From the NCBI GenBank assembly GCA_045635885.1, contig JAZTWO010000059.1, forward strand, positions 1-7,035: DNA of 7,035 bases, given 5' to 3'. The stretch is from RGIG4608 sp045635885. GTDB taxonomy: Bacteria; Bacillota; Clostridia; Oscillospirales; CAG-272. The notes beneath the pieces are model-generated. The model searched no databases. It was not told the origin of the DNA and saw only the letters and a list, made by a program, of their open reading frames with translations. The position numbers were made by a program, and so were the translations under genes. This document shows, piece after piece, positions 1 to 6,026 of this stretch (positions are counted from its first letter, which is position 1; each line of letters opens with the position of its first letter).

Positions 1-91
1 TTTCTAAAATTTACTTTGCTAAACTATAGCCGTTTGATAGTGATATGGCTACATACCCAGTAGCAAATCACAGATTTTCGAATGTATGAGA

Positions 92-124
92 AAATCGTTA
101 TGTTCCAATTTATTGGAACGATTT
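92..124. repeat. Imperfect inverted repeat upstream of radA
   Basis: Two overlapping dyads are visible. GTTCCAAT (102-109) pairs with ATTGGAAC (112-119), and AAATCGTT (92-99) pairs with AACGATTT (117-124). They cannot both form fully because 117-119 is shared, so they are alternative or partly nested hairpins. Neither strand has a clear T-run directly after the stem, so a standard intrinsic terminator is not supported. No gene could be supported in bases 1-244. The short reading frame ending at 63 has no start in view and no recognisable product. Confidence 0.4.
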
Positions 125-244
125 GCGCAGATTAATTTAACTCACACGATTAAAAGTTTTGCGGAGCTTTTTCAAAAGCGACCTTCTTTATCTTTGTAAC
201 TATTCGATAAATCCCAATTTACAACAAAAGGACGGAAAAACAAA

Positions 245-1630
245 ATGAAAGGTTTAAAAACTGTATATATATGCTCTGAATGTGGTTGCATTTCTCCCAA
301 ATGGCTTGGAAAATGCAATCAGTGTGGTGCGTGGAACTCACTTGTTGAGGACGTAATATCCACCGCCCCCGAAAAGCCGAGTGAAATCAAGCACAAAACC
401 TTGACAAGCGGACGTGACAACGTCGCTCTTAAATTCGAAGAAACAGAGCTTCCCGACTACATACGAAGCAACACTCGTCTTAACGAGCTTGACAGAGTTC
501 TTGGAGGTGGTCTTGTTCACGGTTCGGTTGTGCTTCTTTCCGGTGAGCCCGGCATTGGTAAATCAACACTCCTTATGCAAATTTCAGATGCTCTTGGAGA
601 AAAGAAAAAGGTACTTTACATTTCCGGTGAGGAGTCCACGGGTCAGCTTAAGCTCCGTGCAAACAGACTTGGCATTGTGGGTAAAAATCTCTATATTTTA
701 ACCGAAACCGAGCTCGAAAAATCCTTGGCGCAAATCGAAAAGGTTAAACCCGATGTTATCATCGTTGACTCCATTCAAACAATGTACTCCGACAAAATTT
801 CAAGCGCCCCCGGTACTATTACTCAGATTAAAGAGTGTACTCTCGCCTTTATCACCAAGGCGAAAAACGACGGAATTTCTGTTATTTTGGTTGGTCACGT
901 CAATAAAGAGGGCTCAATTGCAGGCCCGAAAATTCTTGAACATATGGTTGATGCCGTCCTCTATTTCGAGGGCGACCGCCAACATTCATATAGAATAATT
1001 CGTGCAATGAAAAACCGCTACGGTTCAACAAACGAAATCGGTGTGTTTGAAATGGGCGACGAGGGGCTTATCGAGGTTTGCAATCCCTCTGAAATGCTTC
1101 TTGCCGACCGCCCCAAAAACGCATCGGGAAACTGTGCCCTCTGCACAATTGAGGGTACACGTCCACTTATTGCAGAGGTTCAGGCACTCGTTTCTCCAAC
1201 CGCCTTCCCCGTTCCAAGAAGAACCTCAAACGGAATTGACTACAATCGCTTAAACCTCATTCTTGCCGTGCTTGAAAAACGACTTAATATGCGTTTTTCT
1301 GCCAATGATGCTTACATAAACGTTATTGGCGGTCTTAGAATTGATGAGCCGGCAAGTGATCTTGCAGTTGCAATGGCATTAATCTCCTCCCTTCGTGATA
1401 AATTAGTTCCCGACGATCTTATCGCCATCGGTGAGCTTGGACTTTCAGGCGAGGTTCGTGCCGTTTCCAATCTTGAACAACGTGTTAAAGAGGCGGCTCG
1501 CCTTGGTTTTACAAAGGCAATCGTCCCCTATCGCAACCTTGAAAAACGCAAAATTGACTGTGGAATTGAGCTCGTCGGCGTGAAGTCAATTTATGATACT
1601 TTAAAGCTTTTAACCGAGCCATTGGAGTAA
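245..1630 (+). CDS. radA: DNA repair protein RadA (Sms), branch-migration ATPase
   Basis: RadA is a cytoplasmic RecA-like ATPase that drives branch migration of recombination intermediates and processes stalled forks. The 461 residues match the usual family length and all three domains are present. The first is an N-terminal C4 zinc finger (C10, C13, C24, C27) around a PKWLGKC motif. The second is a RecA-type core with Walker A GEPGIGKST (100-108) and Walker B VIIVDS (171-176). The third is a C-terminal Lon-protease-like domain (about 285-461) with GELGLSGEVR (396-405). The RadA signature KNRFG appears as KNRYG (256-260), a conservative change. The ATG at 245 is chosen because the zinc finger follows at the normal distance; an AAAGGA-type ribosome site lies at 228-233, a slightly long 11-12 bases upstream. 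No convincing promoter was seen in the 244 bases before it. The identification is firm. Confidence 0.97.
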   Translation: MKGLKTVYICSECGCISPKWLGKCNQCGAWNSLVEDVISTAPEKPSEIKHKTLTSGRDNVALKFEETELPDYIRSNTRLNELDRVLGGGLVHGSVVLLSGEPGIGKSTLLMQISDALGEKKKVLYISGEESTGQLKLRANRLGIVGKNLYILTETELEKSLAQIEKVKPDVIIVDSIQTMYSDKISSAPGTITQIKECTLAFITKAKNDGISVILVGHVNKEGSIAGPKILEHMVDAVLYFEGDRQHSYRIIRAMKNRYGSTNEIGVFEMGDEGLIEVCNPSEMLLADRPKNASGNCALCTIEGTRPLIAEVQALVSPTAFPVPRRTSNGIDYNRLNLILAVLEKRLNMRFSANDAYINVIGGLRIDEPASDLAVAMALISSLRDKLVPDDLIAIGELGLSGEVRAVSNLEQRVKEAARLGFTKAIVPYRNLEKRKIDCGIELVGVKSIYDTLKLLTEPLE

Positions 1631-1658
1631 CAATATATTATAATAGAAATAAATTTTC

Positions 1659-1724
1659 AAAAAGCCCTTGACAATGTATTGCTTTTGTGGTAAAATAGCA
1701 GTACCTCTGCGAATGGGCTTTTTT
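1659..1724 (+). terminator. Possible radA terminator with a long loop that contains the next promoter
   Basis: AAAAAGCCC (1659-1667) is perfectly complementary to GGGCTTTTT (1715-1723), and the right arm runs into six Ts (1719-1724). A transcript reading through from radA, whose stop codon is 1628-1630, could fold this 9-bp stem and terminate. The loop is 47 bases, much longer than in classical terminators, which lowers confidence. The loop contains both the -35 and -10 elements of the downstream promoter, and transcripts started there lack the left arm and would escape. The complementarity is seen; termination is inferred. Confidence 0.4.
1668..1696 (+). promoter_or_regulatory. Sigma-A-type promoter of the rpmG-secE-nusG-rplKA-secG operon
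   Basis: A perfect -35 TTGACA (1668-1673) is followed by a 17-base spacer and a -10 TAAAAT (1691-1696), with five of six consensus bases. TGG directly before the -10 gives an extended -10 (TGn). Transcription should begin near 1702-1704, leaving a leader of about 130 bases before rpmG. This is the strongest promoter seen before the operon. Confidence 0.85.
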
Positions 1725-1803
1725 GTTGTGCCTGTTTTCGCGCCGTCCATAAGGACAAGGCATAATACCATCTCAGAGGGAGGTACACTGACCGAAAAGG
1801 TCA
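1701..1803 (+). promoter_or_regulatory. Structured 5' leader of the rpmG operon (candidate cis-regulatory RNA)
   Basis: Several paired elements lie between the predicted transcription start and rpmG. GTACCTC at 1701-1707, at or just before the RNA 5' end, is complementary to GAGGTAC (1780-1786). The overlapping CCTCTG (1704-1709) can instead pair with CAGAGG (1774-1779). Inside these, TTGTGCCT (1726-1733) pairs with AGGCATAA (1758-1765) with one G-U pair, and it encloses GTCC (1745-1748) with GGAC (1753-1756). Nearer the gene, TGACC (1789-1793) pairs with GGTCA (1799-1803) across a GAAAA loop. I do not recognise a named riboswitch or ribosomal protein leader here. The pairings are seen; any regulatory role is inference. 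Confidence 0.4.
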
Positions 1804-1832
1804 AAAAAATATTAATGGGAGGTGCCGAAAAA

Positions 1833-1994
1833 ATGGCTAATGATGCAAGAGTCAAAATTACTCTCGTTTGCACAGAATGCAAGCAGAGAAACTATGAGAC
1901 AAAGAAAAACAAGAAGAATGACCCCGACAGACTTGAAATGAACAAGTACTGCAAATTCTGCCGCAAGCACACTCTTCACAAAGAATCTAAATAA
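1833..1994 (+). CDS. rpmG: 50S ribosomal protein L33, zinc-ribbon form
   Basis: L33 is a small protein of the large ribosomal subunit near the E site. The 53 residues are normal for the family. Two CxxC pairs (C13/C16 and C40/C43) mark the zinc-binding form, and the start MANDARVKITLVCTEC is typical. The reading frame is open further upstream, with an in-frame ATG at 1815. The start at 1833 is chosen because it gives the normal L33 N-terminus and has GGGAGGTG (1817-1824) at good spacing; that ribosome site overlaps the 1815 ATG. The gene is first in its operon, and secE follows after 17 bases. An rpmG-secE-nusG order is common in Bacillota. Confidence 0.95.
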   Translation: MANDARVKITLVCTECKQRNYETKKNKKNDPDRLEMNKYCKFCRKHTLHKESK

Positions 1995-2011
1995 TTGTAA
2001 AGGAGATTATT

Positions 2012-2278
2012 ATGGCAGATTTGGAAAACAAAAAAGCAAATAACCCCGAAACAAAAAAAGTGAAGAAGAACAGCGACAAGCCTTCTCTTATGGCAAGAAT
2101 CAAATCCTTCGCAAGAAGCATTAAGAGTGAGGTTAAGAAAATTTCTTGGTCCCCTTGGACAGACGTACGCAAAAACACTTTTGTAGTAGTTGTAATCATT
2201 GTGGTTTGCGCAGTTGCTTTGGCAATTGTTGACTACGTATTTTTGCAGGGAATCACAGCGCTTGGTAATCTCTTCTAA
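2012..2278 (+). CDS. secE: Preprotein translocase subunit SecE
   Basis: SecE is the essential clamp-like membrane subunit that stabilises SecY in the SecYEG protein-export channel. The product has 88 residues: a lysine-rich cytoplasmic N-terminus (about 1-35), the amphipathic segment SEVKKISWSPWTDVRKNT (39-56) that matches the family's E-x-K-K-x-x-W signature, and one transmembrane helix (about 57-77). This is the short single-helix form usual in Gram-positive bacteria. An AAAGGAG ribosome site (1999-2005) lies 6 bases before the ATG. nusG follows after 16 bases, the near-universal secE-nusG pairing. Confidence 0.95.
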   Translation: MADLENKKANNPETKKVKKNSDKPSLMARIKSFARSIKSEVKKISWSPWTDVRKNTFVVVVIIVVCAVALAIVDYVFLQGITALGNLF

Positions 2279-2294
2279 TTAGAAGGAGAAAAAC

Positions 2295-2837
2295 ATGAGC
2301 GATATTAATGAAATGAATGTCGGCCCGAGATGGTATGTGGCGCACACCTACTCCGGTTATGAAAACAAGGTAAAAACAAGCCTTGAAAAAATTGTTGAGA
2401 ACCGTGGTCTTGAAGATTTGATCTACGATATTAAAATCCCCGTTCAAATCATCATCGAGAAGAAAGGCGACCAGGAAATCGAGGTTGAGGAAAAGCTCTT
2501 CCCCGGTTACGTTTATATCAAAATGACAATGAACGACGAAAGCTGGCACGCAATTCGTGGTATTACAGGTGTAACGGGCTTTGTTGGCCCCGGATCCCGT
2601 CCTTCTCCCCTTTCAGATGAGGAGGTTGCCGCACTCAATATCGAAGAAAAGAAAGTTAAGCTCAGCTACACAGTTGGCGACAGCGTTGTTGTTGTTGGCG
2701 GTCTTTTCGATGGCTATACGGGAACAGTTCAGTCAATTTCCGACGATTCAAACAAAGTTACAGTCCTTGTTAACAGAGGACGCAGAGATATGCCCGTTGA
2801 GCTTGATGCGGGTATGATCAAGCTTAAAGAAAACTAA
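2295..2837 (+). CDS. nusG: Transcription elongation and antitermination factor NusG
   Basis: NusG binds RNA polymerase and modulates pausing, Rho action and coupling to the ribosome. The 180 residues are the standard length. The NGN domain (about 11-115) carries RWYVAHTYSGYENKV (12-26), FPGYVYIKM (69-77) and RGITGVTGFVG (88-98). The KOW domain (about 125-180) carries GDSVVVVGGLFDGYTGTV (128-145). The usual GPF of the KOW loop reads GLF here, a minor variation. AAGGAG (2283-2288) lies 6 bases before the ATG. A second ATG at codon 7 would leave the core intact but is less well spaced. A 92-base gap holding an L1-type leader separates it from rplK. Confidence 0.96.
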   Translation: MSDINEMNVGPRWYVAHTYSGYENKVKTSLEKIVENRGLEDLIYDIKIPVQIIIEKKGDQEIEVEEKLFPGYVYIKMTMNDESWHAIRGITGVTGFVGPGSRPSPLSDEEVAALNIEEKKVKLSYTVGDSVVVVGGLFDGYTGTVQSISDDSNKVTVLVNRGRRDMPVELDAGMIKLKEN

Positions 2838-2850
2838 TCAAGCATTTATA

Positions 2851-2912
2851 GGCAACAAGACATTGTTGCGTGGGAGGGAGAAAAATTTAGTGAATTCTCC
2901 CGTATAAACCAC
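2851..2912 (+). promoter_or_regulatory. L1-type ribosomal protein leader (autoregulatory site) before rplK
   Basis: The nusG-rplK gap contains two hairpins. GCAACAA (2852-2858) pairs with TTGTTGC (2863-2869). GTGG (2870-2873) pairs with CCAC (2909-2912) and encloses GGGAGAA (2876-2882) paired with TTCTCCC (2895-2901). The asymmetric internal loop has GA on the left and GTATAAA on the right. This GTGG-GAG / C-GTATAAA-CCAC arrangement closely resembles the L1-binding element of the 23S rRNA L1 stalk, as I recall it (GGUGGGAG with GGUGAAAUACCACC). In E. coli, L1 is known to bind a similar mimic in the L11 operon leader and repress translation. The right arm ends three bases before the GGAGGT ribosome site of rplK (2916-2921), well placed for occlusion. 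The match was made by eye. Confidence 0.75.
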
Positions 2913-2929
2913 ATTGGAGGTAATTTAAA

Positions 2930-3355
2930 ATGGCAAAGAAAGTAATGGGTTACATTAAATTGCAATTGCCCGCAGGCAAGGCTACACCCCAGCCCCCCGT
3001 AGGTCCTGCACTTGGTCAGTACGGCGTTGCAATCCCCGTATTCACAAAAGAATTTAACGAAAGAACAAAGAATGACATCGGTCTTATCATTCCCGTTGTT
3101 ATTACAGTTTACGCTGACCGTTCATTTACATTTATCACAAAGACTCCCCCCGCACCCGTTCTTATTAAGAAGGCATGTGGAATCGAGTCCGGTTCTGCTA
3201 AACCCAATAAGACAAAGGTAGCACAGCTCACAAAAGAGCAGGTTAGAAAAATCGCTGAAACAAAAATGCCCGACCTTAACGCAGGTTCTATCGAAGCAGC
3301 TATGAGCATGGTTGCCGGTACTGCAAGAAGCATGGGTGTTACTGTTGAAGAGTAA
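2930..3355 (+). CDS. rplK: 50S ribosomal protein L11
   Basis: L11 binds the GTPase-associated centre of 23S rRNA and takes part in factor-dependent GTP hydrolysis. The 141 residues are the standard length. The N-terminal domain (1-70) contains PPVGPALGQYGVAI (22-35), including the prolines at the thiostrepton-binding face (P22, P23, P26), and YADRSFTF (61-68). The C-terminal rRNA-binding domain (about 74-141) contains KPNKTKVAQLT (91-101) and MPDLNAGSIEAAM (113-125). The usual GVNI reads GVAI (32-35). GGAGGT (2916-2921) lies 8 bases before the ATG. rplA follows after 14 bases, so the pair is surely cotranscribed and probably under the L1 leader. Confidence 0.97.
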   Translation: MAKKVMGYIKLQLPAGKATPQPPVGPALGQYGVAIPVFTKEFNERTKNDIGLIIPVVITVYADRSFTFITKTPPAPVLIKKACGIESGSAKPNKTKVAQLTKEQVRKIAETKMPDLNAGSIEAAMSMVAGTARSMGVTVEE

Positions 3356-3369
3356 GGAGGAGTTTGAAA

Positions 3370-4065
3370 ATGGCTAATTACGGTAAGAAATATACTGATA
3401 GCGCAAAGCTTATCGAAAAGAATAGAACATATGATCCTTCTGAAGCTCTTGCACTCGTTTGCCAGACTTCTAAGGCAAAATTCGATGAAACAATCGAACT
3501 CCATCTTCGCTTGGGTGTTGACTCTCGTCACGCTGACCAGCAGGTTCGTGGTGCAGTAGTTCTTCCTAACGGTACAGGTAAAACAGTTAGAACACTTGTA
3601 TTCGCTAAGGGCGACAAGGCAGAAGCTGCAAAGGCAGCAGGCGCTGACTACGTTGGCGATCTTGATATGGTTGAAAAGATTACAAAAGAAAACTGGTTCG
3701 AATTCGACGTTGTTATCGCTTCTCCCGACATGATGGGCGTTGTTGGTCGTCTTGGTAAAATCCTTGGTCCTAAGGGCCTTATGCCCAACCCCAAGGCAGG
3801 TACAGTTACTCCCGACGTTGCTAAGGCTGTTCTTGAAGCTAAGGCAGGTAAGATCGAGTACCGTCTTGATAAGACAAACATCATCCACTGCCCCATTGGT
3901 AAGGCTTCTTTCGGTCCCGAAAAGCTTGCTGAGAACTTTAACACTCTCGTTGGTGCAGTTATCAAAGCGAAGCCCGCTGCTGCTAAGGGTCAGTACATTA
4001 AGAGCTGCGTAATCGCATCTACAATGGGCCCCGGCATCAAGGTTAACCAGGCAAAGCTCGGTTAA
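3370..4065 (+). CDS. rplA: 50S ribosomal protein L1
   Basis: L1 forms the mobile stalk at the ribosomal E site and in many bacteria is also the translational repressor of its own operon. The 231 residues are normal, with the signature LGKILGPKGLMPNPKAGTVT (128-147). The ATG at 3370 is preferred over an in-frame TTG at 3364, because GGAGG (3356-3360) sits 9 bases before the ATG but only 3 bases before the TTG. Strongly biased codon use leaves a long open frame on the opposite strand, which is a shadow. secG follows after 49 bases with no terminator between them. The typical E. coli-type continuation rplJ-rplL is absent here. Confidence 0.97.
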   Translation: MANYGKKYTDSAKLIEKNRTYDPSEALALVCQTSKAKFDETIELHLRLGVDSRHADQQVRGAVVLPNGTGKTVRTLVFAKGDKAEAAKAAGADYVGDLDMVEKITKENWFEFDVVIASPDMMGVVGRLGKILGPKGLMPNPKAGTVTPDVAKAVLEAKAGKIEYRLDKTNIIHCPIGKASFGPEKLAENFNTLVGAVIKAKPAAAKGQYIKSCVIASTMGPGIKVNQAKLG

Positions 4066-4114
4066 TTTAAAGCATTGTACCCACTCATAATAAAATTTTT
4101 TGGAGGAAATTACA

Positions 4115-4345
4115 ATGACAATCGCTTTGGGAATTTTGGCAATCATCCTTGCAGTAGCAATTACTGTTCTCGTTCTTATGCAGACAGGTAAGGGTAAAGA
4201 GCTCTCCAGCGCAATCGCTGGTGGCAATAGCTCTCTCCTTAACAACAGCGCTATGAGCGATAAGGATAGACTTTTGTTCAAGGTAACAGCTGTACTCTCA
4301 ATCGTATTCGTACTTTTGGTTTTGGTACTTTTCGTTATCGTTTAA
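4115..4345 (+). CDS. secG: Preprotein translocase subunit SecG
   Basis: SecG is the small non-essential subunit that aids SecA-driven translocation through SecYE. The product has 76 residues with the family layout: transmembrane helix 1 (about 3-23), a polar loop with LMQTGKGKELSSAIAGG (21-37) matching the conserved QxGKGxxLSxxxGG motif, and transmembrane helix 2 (about 56-76). The frame is open further upstream, but the ATG at 4115 is chosen because GGAGGAA (4102-4108) lies 6 bases before it and the hydrophobic helix begins there. Its position after rplA is unusual: SecG here shares an operon with SecE and possibly the L1 feedback circuit. A strong terminator follows 11 bases after the stop. 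Confidence 0.93.
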   Translation: MTIALGILAIILAVAITVLVLMQTGKGKELSSAIAGGNSSLLNNSAMSDKDRLLFKVTAVLSIVFVLLVLVLFVIV

Positions 4346-4356
4346 GTTGAATTAAT

Positions 4357-4390
4357 AAAACACCTCGTGAATTTCACGAGGTGTTTTTTT
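4357..4390 (+). terminator. Intrinsic terminator after secG
   Basis: CACCTCGTGA (4361-4370) is perfectly complementary to TCACGAGGTG (4374-4383) with a 3-base loop. The arms extend through AAAA (4357-4360) and TTTT (4384-4387), and the right arm ends in a run of seven Ts (4384-4390). It closes the rpmG-to-secG operon. Confidence 0.95.
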
Positions 4391-4601
4391 GTTTATGAAA
4401 TACGAACAAATTGCAAATTCTAAAAAACTTTTAAAATCATGGAATTTTTTTGCCTTTTCGTTTGTTGTATATAGTAGAGGGAAAAATAAAAGCCACTAAA
4501 ACACAAAACGCTCCCCCTCACAAGCGCTCAAATAAGAACACCTATTAAAAAGGGGATATTTGTTTACCCTTCACCGCTATAGGCGATGATTTTTAAAAAA
4601 C
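4391..4601. other. AT-rich intergenic stretch between the operon and the lipoprotein array
   Basis: No gene is supported here. A 34-codon frame (4395-4499) has no ribosome site and begins in the terminator tail. A short imperfect hairpin, TCAcCGC (4571-4577) with GCGaTGA (4583-4589), is followed by five Ts (4590-4594). It could be a weak terminator or insulator just before the array promoter, but the C/A mismatch makes it weak. Confidence 0.3.
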
Positions 4602-4630
4602 TTGACAAAACACATTTTGTGTGCTACTAT
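4602..4630 (+). promoter_or_regulatory. Promoter of the lipoprotein array, with a dyad in the spacer
   Basis: A perfect -35 TTGACA (4602-4607), a 17-base spacer and -10 TACTAT (4625-4630) preceded by TGC form an extended -10 promoter. Transcription should start near 4636-4638, giving a leader of about 25 bases before the ATG at 4663. The spacer holds the dyad ACACA-TTT-TGTGT (4610-4622), placed as an operator bound between -35 and -10 would be. The promoter is well supported; the operator is a guess. Confidence 0.75.
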
Positions 4631-4662
4631 TAATTATGGAAAACAGAAAGGAGATTTTAACT

Positions 4663-5349
4663 ATGAAAACCAAAACATTAAAGCTCATCTCAAAAGCCCT
4701 GCTCGTTATAATTTTGGTGACGAGTGTTTTGACTTTGTCTTCTTGTGAAATGAAATACGACTATATTTTAAGGGGAAATATGTATCAAGATGGAAATTAT
4801 TGCCCTTATTATTTCATTGCGACCTCTAACACCAACACATTTCCTATAGATGATGTTACATTTAATGTAGCTTATGCCACACATACTGCATCAAACTCCA
4901 AAAATCCCAAAGCGATGTATGGCAAGGGCGAACTCGAAATGTATTTTGCATTGTACATTTGCCCCGAAGAAATAACAATGGAACAACCAACAAAATTAGA
5001 ACGCAACAGTTTTACCACTGAAGAAGATTTTAATACTATTGAAAACTACACAATGGTAGCAGGGCTTAATGACCAAGAAGCTTTTGCAGAAGAGTATGCT
5101 GTAAGATTAACTTCCGGTATTATAAGCAGAGGAAAAATCTTCAATCACATAGAAAGTGTAACCATTCCTACACAATATTTTGATAAAGAAAATGGTAGTT
5201 TTAATATGAAGTTTGTTTGCTTTCAAAAGAGATCTAACGGAGAATTCAGAGTTTCAACATTTAAAATTATTGTTTTTAAATATATAAAAATTGACGAAAA
5301 CAACATAAAAATTGGATTTGAAGAGGTTAAGTGGGACACAACAGAATAA
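4663..5349 (+). CDS. Predicted lipoprotein of unknown function (array member 1, divergent mature region)
   Basis: This is a 228-residue predicted lipoprotein. A basic n-region (MKTKTLKLISK), a hydrophobic core (12-25) and lipobox LSSC place the lipidated cysteine at C28, so it should be anchored on the outer face of the membrane. The signal peptide is nearly identical to those of the next three genes. The mature part (29-228) shows no likeness to theirs and lacks their ISFDLDS motif and shared C-terminus. It looks rich in beta strands, for example PIDDVTFNVAYATHT (61-75) and STFKIIVFKYIKI (198-210). The frame is open up to a GTG at 4621 inside the promoter. The ATG at 4663 is chosen because AAAGGAG (4647-4653) lies 9 bases before it and the signal peptide begins there. 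It is the first gene after the promoter; member 2 follows 17 bases after its stop. I recognise no family. Confidence 0.85.
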   Translation: MKTKTLKLISKALLVIILVTSVLTLSSCEMKYDYILRGNMYQDGNYCPYYFIATSNTNTFPIDDVTFNVAYATHTASNSKNPKAMYGKGELEMYFALYICPEEITMEQPTKLERNSFTTEEDFNTIENYTMVAGLNDQEAFAEEYAVRLTSGIISRGKIFNHIESVTIPTQYFDKENGSFNMKFVCFQKRSNGEFRVSTFKIIVFKYIKIDENNIKIGFEEVKWDTTE

Positions 5350-5366
5350 ATTTGGAGGTGTAAAGT

Positions 5367-6026
5367 ATGAAAAACAAAACTTTAAAGCTCATCTCAAAAA
5401 TCCTGCTCGTAATAATTTTAGCGACGAGTGTACTAACTCTTTCGTCTTGTGGAGCAAAGCCCAAATATTGGACTGGGTACAGTCATCAAAGCTTTGTTGA
5501 AAAAATTGAAGAATATAATAGCAAGCACGATCTTTTTGTTAACACGTTTATATCCTTTGATTTGGATTCGAATGAAAAAGTTTTGGAGTGCTTCTATGAA
5601 TTTGAGGCAATGGTTCCATTTACAAGGCTTAATAAAATCCTTTATGACAAGTGGAACGATAACTATATAATATATCAAATATTCTATCTTGATGGTTATA
5701 AAATAATGTGCAGATATTCTTTGAAAAAATTTAATTTTACACAAGAAGACAAGATAGAAATCAAGTTAGCTAATCACTCATGCTATCAATATGATGAATA
5801 TTACGTAGAACCTATGAGTGAAGTTTTAATACAGGATAAAACCAAAATATACAATTATGTTTCTCGATATAAGATATATGTAAATGGTACAGAATTTGCA
5901 TGTTTACATATTTCAAGCGTAGATGAAGCGAGCGAAGAAAAGCTTGCGGAGCTTGTTCAAATGATGCAGGATAGCTTGGTTGTTATCAACACGGAAAAAT
6001 TCTTTATTTGGAGGAATGTTAAATGA
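5367..6026 (+). CDS. Predicted lipoprotein of unknown function (array member 2)
   Basis: This is a 219-residue predicted lipoprotein with lipobox LSSC, lipidated at C28. The mature part begins with a motif shared with members 3 and 4: FVEKIEEYNSKHDLFV (43-58), then ISFDLDSNEKV (62-72). The centre (about 75-165) is mostly divergent from member 3 apart from patches such as FNFTQEDKIEI (122-132). KIYVNGTEFACLHISS (169-184) leads into a C-terminus (181-219) identical to that of member 3, probably an amphipathic helix (about 185-203) followed by a strand. GGAGG (5354-5358) lies 8 bases before the ATG. The last codons (WRNVK) contain the ribosome site of member 3, and stop and start overlap as ATGA (6023-6026), so translation is probably coupled. 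Base composition is AT-richer than in the ribosomal operon. The function is unknown. Confidence 0.87.
   Translation: MKNKTLKLISKILLVIILATSVLTLSSCGAKPKYWTGYSHQSFVEKIEEYNSKHDLFVNTFISFDLDSNEKVLECFYEFEAMVPFTRLNKILYDKWNDNYIIYQIFYLDGYKIMCRYSLKKFNFTQEDKIEIKLANHSCYQYDEYYVEPMSEVLIQDKTKIYNYVSRYKIYVNGTEFACLHISSVDEASEEKLAELVQMMQDSLVVINTEKFFIWRNVK

Noticed and set aside
1..63. Tail of an upstream gene in frame 1 ending at TAG 61-63
   Set aside because: About 20 codons with no recognisable C-terminus (for example of ClpC, which often precedes radA). It is too short to distinguish from chance.
159..200. Possible promoter for radA around TTGCGG (159-164)
   Set aside because: No acceptable -10 element lies 16-18 bases downstream. 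The nearest TATCTT is 24 bases away.
1668..1832. In-frame N-terminal extension of L33 to 108 residues
   Set aside because: It would start with the TTG of the -35 element, upstream of the predicted transcript. L33 is about 50 residues and begins normally at 1833 behind a good ribosome site.
3364..3369. TTG start for rplA two codons upstream of the ATG
   Set aside because: It is only 3 bases from the ribosome site GGAGG, whereas the ATG at 3370 is optimally spaced and gives the normal L1 N-terminus.
3109..4281. A 390-codon open frame on the minus strand opposite rplK, rplA and secG
   Set aside because: It lies antisense to three certain genes, and its translation is low-complexity with no recognisable domain. 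Strong codon bias in highly expressed ribosomal genes removes antisense stops, which explains its length.
4395..4499. A 34-codon frame after the secG terminator
   Set aside because: It has no ribosome site, it begins directly after the terminator T-run, and the peptide is not recognisable.
4621..4662. Extended start (GTG at 4621) for the first lipoprotein
   Set aside because: The codon lies between the -35 and -10 elements, upstream of the transcription start, and would place residues before the signal peptide shared by all four members.
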